Assembly (NCBI GenBank): GCA_003487005.1
Contig: DNFG01000454.1
Location: 1 to 8,024, forward strand
Direction of reading: 5' to 3'
DNA length: 8,024 nt
Origin: Bryobacterales bacterium
Lineage (GTDB): Bacteria; Acidobacteriota; Terriglobia; Bryobacterales; Bryobacteraceae
The notes under the pieces were generated by a model. The model did no database searches. It was not told the DNA's origin and worked only from the letters and a program-made list of their open reading frames with translations. Position 1 is the stretch's first letter. Each line of letters starts with the position of its first letter. Positions 1-5,743 of the stretch are shown here, piece by piece. A program made the position numbers and the translations under genes.

Positions 1-92
1 CGCGGGGGGGGGGGGGGGGGGGGGGGCCGGGGGGAGGGGGGGGGGGTGGGGGGGGGGGGGGGGGGGGGGGGCGGGGGTGGGCGGGGCCCCCC
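1..92. other. Poly-G low-complexity edge, probable artefact
   Basis: The stretch is almost only G, with a handful of C, T and A interruptions, and then passes abruptly into normal high-GC coding sequence. It lies at the very edge of the window in front of a gene whose N-terminus is missing. Homopolymeric G at a contig end is typical of two-colour-chemistry read artefacts or misassembly. A real G-rich tract cannot be excluded, but no codon structure is visible here: an in-frame reading gives only glycine with rare tryptophan or arginine. Confidence 0.75.
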
Positions 93-1903
93 GGCGCGAG
101 GCGGACGACAAGAACCCGAAGCCGAAGCCATTGCCCGGGGCGGCATGGGCGAAGGCGGCGCAGCAGTTGATCCTCGACCGCAAAGTGGATGCCGTGCTGA
201 TTTTGTGGCCGGATTTCGCGGGGGAGGTGGCGGGGGGCGGCGTGGGGCGCGCGACGATTCTCTATGACTCGGTGCGGCCGGATTCGACGACGGCGCGGGG
301 TCGCGTTTCGGATGAACTGCGGCTGTGGCGGATTGAGTTGACGGAGGAGCGGGCGCGGGAACGCGGCCTGCCGGCGGGCTTTCAGCAGGGGGTGGAGTAC
401 GCGACTCAGAATGTCGCGCCGGAGAAGCGGCAGTCGGGGATGTTCCTGGGGATGATGCTGCCGTACATGGTGATTTTGCTCTCGGTATTGAGCGGTTTTT
501 ACGCCTCGATTGATCTGACCGCGGGCGAAAAGGAGCGCGGCACGATGCAGACGCTGCTGTGCGCGCCGGTGGAAGCGCTGGAGATTGTCGGCGGCAAATT
601 TCTGGCGGTCTGGGCGATTACGCTGTTGGGAACGACGGTCAATCTGGTTTCGCTTTCCCTGGTCTTCAGCCGCGTGAAGCTGATTCCCGGCATGGAAATG
701 CAGATGAGCGTGACGACGATATTGCTCGCGTTTTTGCTGTTGCTGCCGATTTCGATGATGGTGACGGCGCTGTTTTTGGCGGTGGGCGCGTTTGCGCGGG
801 ATTTCAAGGACGGCCAGAATTACCTGACGCCGATCATGATGGGCCTGGTTTTTCCGCTGGTGGCGACGATGCAGCCGGGGATTGAGTTGAATGCGCATCT
901 GGCGTTCGTTCCGGTGGTCAATATCGCGCTGCTGATTAAATCGGTGTTTCTGGGTGAATGGGCGGCGGACATGGTGTTTCTGGTGATGACGAGTTCGCTG
1001 TGCTACGCGGCGATGGCGCTGGTGTTCGCGGCGCAGGTCTTTGAGCGCAACAACGTGCTGCTGGGCGGCAAGGAGACGCTGGGCGGGGTGCTGGATTTCT
1101 CGCGGACACCGGGCGCGCGGCCGACGCCGGGGGTGTCGCTGCTGCTGTTTTCGGTGGTGCTGGTGATTGCGTTTTACGGCAGTCTGTCGCTATCGAAAAT
1201 GAGCCTGCCGGCCATGCTATTGATCGTGCAGTATGGCTTCTTCCTGGCCCCGGCGCTGGCGCTGGTGTACGCGAAGGGCTACGACTGGCGCGAGACGCTG
1301 GCGCTGCGGCGCCTGCCGTGGCGGGGGTTGCTGGGCGCGGTGCTGATCGGGCTTTCGGCGTGGGCGGTGGCGAGCGGGATTCTGATTCGCCTGCTGCCGC
1401 CGCCGGAGAGCCTGGTGAAGGCGCTCGAGAAGATTCTGATGCTGGATGATCGCACGGTGCCGATCTGGCAGGTCTGGCTGCTGATGGCCGTCACGCCGGC
1501 GCTGTGTGAAGAGACGCTGTTCCGGGGATTGATCATGTCGGGACTCAGACGGCTGGGCATGTGGCCGGCGCTGCTGATTTCGGGACTGTTGTTTGGCCTG
1601 GCGCACGCGTCGATTTACCGCCTGCTGCCGACATTCTTCCTGGGCGTGGTGCTTGGGTATGCCGTGTGGAAGACCGGGTCGCTGTGGGCGGGCGTCATCG
1701 GGCACGCGTTGAACAACGGGCTGATGGCGCTGCTGTCGCGCTCGCGCGAGACGGTGGAACAGCTTGGGCTGAGCGGGCAGAAGTACCTGCCGTGGGAGTA
1801 TGTCGCGATCGCCGCGGTGGTGCTGGCGGCGGGACTCTGGCTGGTCCGAAGTCCGGCGAATCAGAGGTCTTCGACGACGGCGGAGATCGTGCCGGGGGCG
1901 TGA
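77..1903 (+). CDS. ABC-2 permease / CPBP intramembrane protease fusion, 5' partial
   Basis: This is a membrane protein joining an ABC-2 (NatB-like) exporter permease to a CPBP (Rce1/Abi-type) glutamic intramembrane protease. The frame is open to the left edge, so the GTG at 77 is only the first usable codon; believable protein begins near residue 5-10, and the first membrane helix plus much of the extracytoplasmic region normally present are lost. Residues ~25-120 are the rest of that soluble region. Hydrophobic segments lie near 122-143, 172-197, 212-238, 249-266, 273-292 and 298-320. GEKERGT (150-156) followed by L-x-x-P is the hallmark after the second ABC-2 helix. The CPBP half (~350-600) has all three motifs: E478-E479 with R483 (EETLFR), F506-H510 (FGLAH) and H543-N547 (HALNN), so the protease looks active. 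Such fusions usually sit next to a NatA-type ATPase gene, which would be upstream, outside the window. Substrate unknown. The last 43 bases overlap the convergent DUF72 gene. Confidence 0.9.
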   Translation: MGGAPRREADDKNPKPKPLPGAAWAKAAQQLILDRKVDAVLILWPDFAGEVAGGGVGRATILYDSVRPDSTTARGRVSDELRLWRIELTEERARERGLPAGFQQGVEYATQNVAPEKRQSGMFLGMMLPYMVILLSVLSGFYASIDLTAGEKERGTMQTLLCAPVEALEIVGGKFLAVWAITLLGTTVNLVSLSLVFSRVKLIPGMEMQMSVTTILLAFLLLLPISMMVTALFLAVGAFARDFKDGQNYLTPIMMGLVFPLVATMQPGIELNAHLAFVPVVNIALLIKSVFLGEWAADMVFLVMTSSLCYAAMALVFAAQVFERNNVLLGGKETLGGVLDFSRTPGARPTPGVSLLLFSVVLVIAFYGSLSLSKMSLPAMLLIVQYGFFLAPALALVYAKGYDWRETLALRRLPWRGLLGAVLIGLSAWAVASGILIRLLPPPESLVKALEKILMLDDRTVPIWQVWLLMAVTPALCEETLFRGLIMSGLRRLGMWPALLISGLLFGLAHASIYRLLPTFFLGVVLGYAVWKTGSLWAGVIGHALNNGLMALLSRSRETVEQLGLSGQKYLPWEYVAIAAVVLAAGLWLVRSPANQRSSTTAEIVPGA

Positions 1904-2805
1904 CCTTCGAGGCGGTTGTTGACGAACAGAAAGGCCATCTGTTTCTGGCTGCGCGCGCGCTCGATCAGGGTCTTCAGGGCCTCGCGCGCGCCGGGATTGG
2001 GCTCCTGGATGGCTGAGTAGGGCTCGAACTTCCGGACGGCGTCGGCGTAGGCGCGGCCCTGGCGCAGCAGGGCGCGGGCGACGAGAAAGTCGGCGGTGTA
2101 GGCCTGGTCGAGCAAGACCTGGGCCTCAATGGGCGGCGTGCGCGTCCAGGCGTTGAAGACGTGCGCGGCGTTGTGGGCCCGGAGGATATCGAAGTACTCG
2201 GGCTCGAAGAACTCCGGATTGCGCACCTCGACGGCGAAGCGCCAGCCGCGGGGTAATTGCGTCAGAAAAGCGTCCAAATCGCGGCCAAAGTGTGCGCCGG
2301 AAGCGTATTTTTTCTTCGAAAATGCGCCAAATTCGAGGATGACGACACCGACGCGCTCGCGATAGGCGGCCAGCGGACCCAGGAATCCGCGTTCGAGCAG
2401 TTCCGCGTTCAGGAAGTACTCGTTTTCACTGCCGCCGCGGGCGCCGTAGCGGGCGTGGGTGGGCCATTGCGACACGGTCAAGTCCTCCGGCGCCTTGAAG
2501 GCGAACTGGAGCGACGGCGGCGCGGTGGCGAACAGCCTCTGCCAGGTTTCCGCCGAGGGGAACTGATAAAACGTGAAATCGCCGCAGACGGCCGGGAAGG
2601 TTTCGGCATATTCGGCGAGACATTCGGTCTCGAATTTCTTGCGGGAGAAGCGCCCGCGCGTGGCGTAGCGTTCGGGCGTGTACACGGAGCCGAGCCAGCC
2701 TTCGTACTTCCAGGAGCTCGTCCCAAGATAGATGCCCTCCGCCGCCAGGGCCTGGAGGCGTTCCGCGAGCGGTGACCGGGGTGTTTCGAACAGCGGGAGA
2801 TTCAT
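1861..2805 (-). CDS. DUF72 domain-containing protein (YecE family)
   Basis: A full-length DUF72 protein of 314 residues, a TIM-barrel-like family of unknown biochemical function. Family signatures are visible: YLGTSSWKYEGW (26-37) at the first strand, DFTFYQFPS (76-84), FAFKAPEDLT (101-110), the AVEVRNPEFF block (191-200), and the C-terminal FVNNRLEGHAP (around 294-304). There is no signal peptide or membrane segment, so it is expected to be cytoplasmic. The ATG at 2805 is supported by GGAGG (plus-strand positions 2813-2817) seven bases upstream. The 3' end overlaps the fusion gene on the other strand by 43 bases, so its last ~14 residues are encoded antisense to that gene's tail. It diverges from the ExbD-like gene across ~94 bases. 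The family call is firm; the role is not known. Confidence 0.93.
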   Translation of the reverse strand: MNLPLFETPRSPLAERLQALAAEGIYLGTSSWKYEGWLGSVYTPERYATRGRFSRKKFETECLAEYAETFPAVCGDFTFYQFPSAETWQRLFATAPPSLQFAFKAPEDLTVSQWPTHARYGARGGSENEYFLNAELLERGFLGPLAAYRERVGVVILEFGAFSKKKYASGAHFGRDLDAFLTQLPRGWRFAVEVRNPEFFEPEYFDILRAHNAAHVFNAWTRTPPIEAQVLLDQAYTADFLVARALLRQGRAYADAVRKFEPYSAIQEPNPGAREALKTLIERARSQKQMAFLFVNNRLEGHAPGTISAVVEDL

Positions 2806-2899
2806 CGGCGCGCCTCCAGACTGTCAGAATAGCGCCCTGGCTCTCAATCGGGGAACAAAACCGCGCGCCATGGGTTCTTTAGGGGGCAGGACACGCGCC

Positions 2900-3400
2900 A
2901 TGAACATGATGCCGCTGGCCGCCGCCCCGCTCGCCTCGATGCTCGCAATTCTCGCCACGCTGGCGGCGGTTCGCCCTGTTTCCCATGGCGTGCCGGTGCA
3001 TTTCGGCTCGCTGCAGCGGTGCCCGCCGGCGGTGCTCAGCGATCCGATCGTTGTCGCGCACGTCGCATCGGAAGCTGATCTCTTCCTGCGGGAACAGCGC
3101 ATCCGAATGCGAGACCTCGACGCAGCGCTGCGGAAAATCTACCTGAACCGCGCCGAGCGCTGGTTGCTCGTCCACGCCGATGGCGGCGTGCCGATGCAGA
3201 GCGTGCTGCGGGTGATGGACGCGGCGTTCAAGTACGAGGTGAATATCGTCTGGCTTCCGCGCCTCGAACCCTCGACATTCAACTGTCTGGCCATCTCGAC
3301 CACGCGCCTCGATTGGGTGAACCCGTGGCACCGTCCGCCACCCCGACCGCCCGCCATCCGCCTCCGCGAAGTGCCCCGGTGGCCGTACTGGCCGAATTGA
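2900..3400 (+). CDS. ExbD/TolR-like small membrane protein (orphan)
   Basis: A 166-residue protein with one N-terminal membrane helix (~5-24) and an extracytoplasmic domain (~48-120) that follows the ExbD/TolR pattern: DPIVV (48-52), an LFL strand (61-63), a helix with RDLDAALRKI (71-80), then LLVHADGGVPMQSVLRVMDA (89-108). ExbD and TolR work with ExbB/TolQ to couple ion flow to outer-membrane work, but no exbB/tolQ gene is in the window. The N-terminus keeps the family's N-M-x-P-L but has A-A where ion-conducting members have a PLxD aspartate. The tail (140-166) is rich in Pro, Arg and Trp. The start at 2900 is chosen for AGGA at 2888-2891, eight bases upstream; ATG 2870 would add ten residues with two arginines, closer to a normal ExbD cytoplasmic tail, but has no well-placed Shine-Dalgarno. 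The stop is 9 bases from the convergent antitoxin stop. Family assignment is by pattern and moderately sure. Confidence 0.72.
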   Translation: MNMMPLAAAPLASMLAILATLAAVRPVSHGVPVHFGSLQRCPPAVLSDPIVVAHVASEADLFLREQRIRMRDLDAALRKIYLNRAERWLLVHADGGVPMQSVLRVMDAAFKYEVNIVWLPRLEPSTFNCLAISTTRLDWVNPWHRPPPRPPAIRLREVPRWPYWPN

Positions 3401-3409
3401 CCGCCGATC

Positions 3410-3745
3410 TCACGCCGCCTTGTGGCTCTCCACTTTGCGGATCAATTTCGCGATCTCGCTGGGCATGATGCCCATCGCGAGCAGGGAGCGCATCATCAGA
3501 TCGAGCGTCACCGATCCGTCGGCCGCTTCCATCTTCGCGACGCGCGATTGACTCGATCCCAATTGCTGCGCCAGCGCGGCTTGCGTCCATCCGCGCTTCT
3601 CCCGGAACCGGCGGACTCCCGCGGCCAGCGCCAGTTTCAATTCGACGAACCGGGCCTCTTCCGGGCTCAATTCGAGAAAATCCGCCGCATCGCCTGCGGT
3701 CCAACCTGCGTTTTCGAGCCGTTTTCTCGCTTCGCTGTCCATCAT
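3410..3745 (-). CDS. XRE-family HTH antitoxin of the toxin-antitoxin pair
   Basis: A 111-residue DNA-binding protein, the probable antitoxin and autorepressor of the toxin encoded just upstream. Residues ~1-40 form an acidic N-terminal region (EARKRLENAGWTAGDAADFL). The Cro/C1-type helix-turn-helix spans ~46-93, with TQAALAQQLG (54-63) and SSQSRVAKMEA (64-74) as positioning and recognition helices. The ATG at 3745 overlaps the toxin stop by one base (TGATG), a translational-coupling arrangement; GGAG (plus-strand 3754-3757) lies eight bases upstream. A second ATG follows at 3742. The open frame continues far upstream to 3934, but that extension is antisense-like sequence overlapping the toxin gene and is not credible. 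Toxin-first order matches HigBA-type loci. The C-terminus carries a short basic tail (IRKVESHKAA). Confidence 0.88.
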   Translation of the reverse strand: MMDSEARKRLENAGWTAGDAADFLELSPEEARFVELKLALAAGVRRFREKRGWTQAALAQQLGSSQSRVAKMEAADGSVTLDLMMRSLLAMGIMPSEIAKLIRKVESHKAA

Positions 3746-4101
3746 CAACGCTGCTCCGTTTCCGCCGCCAATTTCAGATAGTGTGACAACCGTTTGCGGC
3801 ACACCGCCAAAATTCCGGCCGGCGTGGCCGCCGTCTTCTTGCTGAACACCTCGAGGATGATCACCGCGTCCGGCGCCAGATGGTAGATGATTCTCCACGC
3901 CGCCCCGCGATCCTCGATCCGGAGTTCGTGGCACTGCATCCCAATTGACGGCATCGGCCGCGATTGCGGCATGCCCAAGATTTCTCCCCGCTGCAATCGC
4001 CTGAGCAGAAATCCGGCCTCCAAACGGGCGCGCGGGCTGAAGGGTGGAGTTTTGACTTCACCCTTCAGCCACAACAGAGGTCGATCCGGGGCTCCGGCCA
4101 T
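3745..4101 (-). CDS. RelE/ParE-superfamily toxin, phage-derived Gp49-like (DUF891, HigB type)
   Basis: A 118-residue protein of the RelE/ParE fold, DUF891/Gp49-like subgroup; characterised relatives (HigB-like) are ribosome-dependent mRNA interferases. Conserved blocks appear in order: EVKTPPFS (15-22), LEAGFLLRRLQRGE (27-40), SRPMPSIG (47-54), CHELRI (57-62), AWRIIY (68-73), ILEVFSKKT (82-90) with the usual F-x-K-K, TP (93-94) and CRKRL (101-105). The basic residues R70, K88, K89 and R104 are where the family puts RNA-contacting side chains (inferred). The ATG at 4101 matches the family's N-terminus, with only a weak GAG upstream. The gene is first in a two-gene operon with the XRE antitoxin (one-base overlap). 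It lies 43 bases downstream of the zinc-chaperone gene on the same strand, so read-through is possible. It carries a near-perfect 16-bp inverted repeat in its early codons. No truncation is seen. Confidence 0.9.
   Translation of the reverse strand: MAGAPDRPLLWLKGEVKTPPFSPRARLEAGFLLRRLQRGEILGMPQSRPMPSIGMQCHELRIEDRGAAWRIIYHLAPDAVIILEVFSKKTAATPAGILAVCRKRLSHYLKLAAETEQR
4035..4070. repeat. 16-bp inverted repeat (hairpin) inside the toxin gene
   Basis: Arms 4035-4050 and 4055-4070 are reverse complements with one mismatch (4047 against 4058), separated by a 4-base TTTG loop. Twelve outer pairs are perfect (GGCTGAAGGGTG against CACCCTTCAGCC). It falls in toxin codons ~11-23. It has no U-tract on either side, so it does not look like a simple intrinsic terminator. 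The encoded peptide is a conserved family motif, so the symmetry may be partly a coding coincidence. Confidence 0.7.
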
Positions 4102-4108
4102 TGCGCTC

Positions 4109-4126
4109 TATGTCCAATATGACATA
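4109..4126 (-). promoter_or_regulatory. Candidate operator of the toxin-antitoxin operon
   Basis: Perfect 6-bp arms TATGTC and GACATA flank a 6-base spacer (CAATAT on the plus strand). The element is AT-rich inside a GC-rich gap and ends seven bases before the toxin ATG. XRE antitoxins normally repress their own operon by binding such palindromes, alone or with toxin. A clear -35/-10 pair could not be fixed, so the exact promoter is unresolved. Confidence 0.55.
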
Positions 4127-4144
4127 CAGCAAACCGCCGCGCCT

Positions 4145-5356
4145 CTACGCTTCCGCTTCCGACGCCACCAGTTCAGGCCATTCGGGCAGGGGGTCCTGGT
4201 AGTTCCGCCAGGCTTCCGGCCCGGCGGCGAACTCGTCCGGGGTCAGGAGGCAGGCGTCCAACTGCGCTCGCAGCGCCGGTTCGTCCATGCCTGCGCCGAT
4301 GAAGACGATCTCCTGGCGCCGGTCGCCGGTTTCGGGGTCCCACTGTCCGGCGACGTGGTTCAGCGATTCGGGGTCTTCGGGCCATTCCGTCCGCGGCGTG
4401 TCGGCCCACCAGCGCGCCATCGGGTCGATCGTGACCGAGATGCCCGCCTGTCCGAAAATGCCCATCCATTCCGGCCGCGAGGCGATCCAGAGGAACCCCT
4501 TCGCGCGCAGAACCCCCTCCATCACCTCGTCGAGCAACTGCCAGAAGCGGAACGGGTGAAACGGCCGCCGCGCCCGGTAGACGAAGTTCGAAATGCCATA
4601 TTCCTCGGTCTCCGGCGTGTGCACCCCGTTCAGTTCCCGCAACCACCCGGCCGACTGCTCCGCCTCCTCCATGTTGAACAGGCCCGTGTTGAAGATCACC
4701 TCGAGCGGCACCCGCCCGCGTTCGGCGCGCACCTGCCGCGCTCCGGGGTTCAACTGGTGCAGGATCGCCTCCAGCCGCTCCAGATCCTCCGTGCTCACCT
4801 GATCGGTCTTGTTGATGACGATCACGTTCGCGAACTCGACCTGATCGTTCAGCAGATCGACGATCGTCCGGTCGTCCGCCTCGTTTAATTCCATCTGCCG
4901 GTCGCGCAGATCGTCCACCGACAGGTAATCATCCAGGAATTTCGCCGCGTCCACCACCGTCACCATCGTGTCGAGGCGCGCCAGGGACCCGAGCGACTGC
5001 CCCTGCTCGTCCTCGAAGGTGAACGTCATTGCCACCGGCAGCGGTTCGGAGATGCCCGACGATTCGATCAACAGGTAATCGAACCGCCCCTCGCGCGCCA
5101 GACCCGCCACTTCGCGCAGCAGGTCCTCGCGCAGCGTGCAGCAGATGCAGCCGTTCGACATTTCGACCAGCTTTTCCTCCACGCGGTGGAGTTCGTTGCC
5201 GCTGCGGACGAGTTGCGAGTCGATATTGACCTCGCTCATGTCGTTCACGATGACGGCGACGCGGCGCCCTTCGCGGTTGTTCAACACGTGGTTCAGCAAG
5301 GTCGTCTTGCCCGCGCCCAGAAAGCCGGACAGGACTGTGACAGGTAACAAGGCCAT
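4145..5356 (-). CDS. zigA: COG0523 (CobW/CobW_C) GTPase, zinc metallochaperone of ZigA/ZagA type
   Basis: A complete 403-residue G3E-family P-loop GTPase, cytoplasmic. Walker A is GFLGAGKTT (11-19); ND at 38-39; the metal-binding motif GCICC (69-73; Cys70, Cys72, Cys73), which defines COG0523 metallochaperones; ESSGISEP (98-105); VVDA (134-137); the guanine-specificity motif NKTD (182-185). The C-terminal CobW_C domain (~240-395) begins with [11 protein letters not shown] and [11 protein letters not shown], and contains EWDPE/GDR-like elements near its end ([17 protein letters not shown]). This overall pattern resembles Bacillus YciC/ZagA and proteobacterial ZigA, which hand zinc to enzymes such as the folate-pathway GTP cyclohydrolase under zinc limitation. 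There is no long His-rich loop. The start at 5356 has GAGGGG (plus-strand 5365-5370) eight bases upstream. Promoter and palindrome upstream suggest repression, plausibly by Zur. It diverges from the zinc-ribbon gene. The metal could in principle be another one; zinc is inferred from similarity. Confidence 0.92.
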   Translation of the reverse strand: MALLPVTVLSGFLGAGKTTLLNHVLNNREGRRVAVIVNDMSEVNIDSQLVRSGNELHRVEEKLVEMSNGCICCTLREDLLREVAGLAREGRFDYLLIESSGISEPLPVAMTFTFEDEQGQSLGSLARLDTMVTVVDAAKFLDDYLSVDDLRDRQMELNEADDRTIVDLLNDQVEFANVIVINKTDQVSTEDLERLEAILHQLNPGARQVRAERGRVPLEVIFNTGLFNMEEAEQSAGWLRELNGVHTPETEEYGISNFVYRARRPFHPFRFWQLLDEVMEGVLRAKGFLWIASRPEWMGIFGQAGISVTIDPMARWWADTPRTEWPEDPESLNHVAGQWDPETGDRRQEIVFIGAGMDEPALRAQLDACLLTPDEFAAGPEAWRNYQDPLPEWPELVASEAEA

Positions 5357-5364
5357 GGTGGAAT

Positions 5365-5407
5365 CCCCTCGTCAAATCAGATGATATCAGCGTATCATTA
5401 CTGTCAA
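5365..5407 (-). promoter_or_regulatory. zigA promoter with overlapping palindromic operator candidate
   Basis: Reading the minus strand, a consensus -35 TTGACA (plus-strand 5402-5407) is followed after 15 bases by TATCAT (plus-strand 5381-5386), five of six bases matching a -10, then the GAGGGG ribosome site (5365-5370). A perfect inverted repeat, ATGATA-N6-TATCAT (5381-5398), covers the -10 and most of the spacer, so a bound protein would block transcription. A Zur/Fur-family regulator is the natural guess given the gene, but the box does not exactly match a consensus I can name. The 15-base spacer is short, as in some regulator-dependent promoters. Confidence 0.6.
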
Positions 5408-5442
5408 GTCGGGCTCCGTCCGCGTTACCCTGTTAATCAGCC

Positions 5443-5712
5443 ATGCCGCTTTACGAATTCCGCTGTTCGTCCTGCCACGCCGTTTTCGAGAGGCTCTGCT
5501 CGTTCGCGCAGGCGGAAGGGGGCCTCGAATGTGGCGTCTGCGCCACGGGTTGGGCGGAGCGCATCGACTCGCTCCCTGCCCTGCCCCAGCGCGGCGGACC
5601 CGCCACGCCGCCGCCCGCCAGCGCCTCCAGGACCGCTTCGGCCCACCCCGCCGGCTGTGGTTGTTCGATGCACCGGGCGGCGCCGAAGCCGGCCGTGGCG
5701 AAATCCACTTGA
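5443..5712 (+). CDS. FmdB-type zinc-ribbon protein
   Basis: An 89-residue small protein with the FmdB/CxxC_CXXC_SSSS-type N-terminus MPLYEFRCSSC: Cys8-x-x-Cys11 and Cys30-x-x-Cys33 would hold one zinc. After residue ~45 it becomes a low-complexity Pro/Ala/Ser tail with GCGC (71-74), similar to the variable tails of this family. The function is unknown; family members are named after a formamidase-operon regulator, and that name does not prove a role. No good Shine-Dalgarno precedes the ATG; the start rests on the conserved N-terminus. It diverges from the zinc-chaperone gene, separated by 86 bases, and its stop codon lies inside the -35 of lexA. Long frames on the opposite strand here are shadows. 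Confidence 0.82.
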   Translation: MPLYEFRCSSCHAVFERLCSFAQAEGGLECGVCATGWAERIDSLPALPQRGGPATPPPASASRTASAHPAGCGCSMHRAAPKPAVAKST

Positions 5713-5743
5713 CATTTGCCGTGAGTGTGTAAACACTTATAGT
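5709..5743 (+). promoter_or_regulatory. lexA promoter with candidate LexA box AGTGT-N4-ACACT
   Basis: A perfect TTGACA lies at 5709-5714, overlapping the upstream stop codon, exactly 35 bases before the A of the lexA ATG. A perfect palindrome, AGTGT (5724-5728) and ACACT (5733-5737) with spacer GTAA, covers the -10 region. TATAGT (5738-5743) looks like a -10 but directly abuts the ATG, so it cannot give a transcript starting at or before the codon. The likeliest reading is a leaderless lexA transcript repressed by LexA at the palindrome. Box identity is inferred; LexA boxes differ between phyla. Confidence 0.58.

Noticed and set aside
1..76. G-tract as a biological G-quadruplex or regulatory element
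   Set aside because: Nearly uninterrupted G at a contig edge in front of a truncated gene fits an artefact better; no spaced G-run pattern is seen.
46..267. Glycine-rich open frame at the left edge
   Set aside because: It is poly-G translated as glycine, running into a shadow frame of the permease gene.
2677..2686. GTGTACAC palindrome as a second LexA site
   Set aside because: It lies within the DUF72 coding region, has no spacer and does not match AGTGT-N4-ACACT.
3746..3934. N-terminal extension of the XRE antitoxin
   Set aside because: It overlaps the toxin gene in another frame; the ATG at 3745 is coupled to the toxin stop and has a Shine-Dalgarno.
4035..4070. Intrinsic terminator
   Set aside because: The stem is strong but no T-run follows on either strand, and it is inside a conserved coding segment.
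3887..4888. 333-codon plus-strand open frame
   Set aside because: It is antisense to the toxin and zinc-chaperone genes, has no recognisable domain and an arginine/proline-rich composition typical of GC-rich shadows.
5381..5743. N-terminal extension of LexA by 121 residues
   Set aside because: It overlaps the zinc-ribbon gene in another frame and the conserved LexA N-terminus begins at 5744.
5738..5743. TATAGT as the lexA -10 box
   Set aside because: It directly abuts the ATG, so transcription would begin inside the coding sequence.
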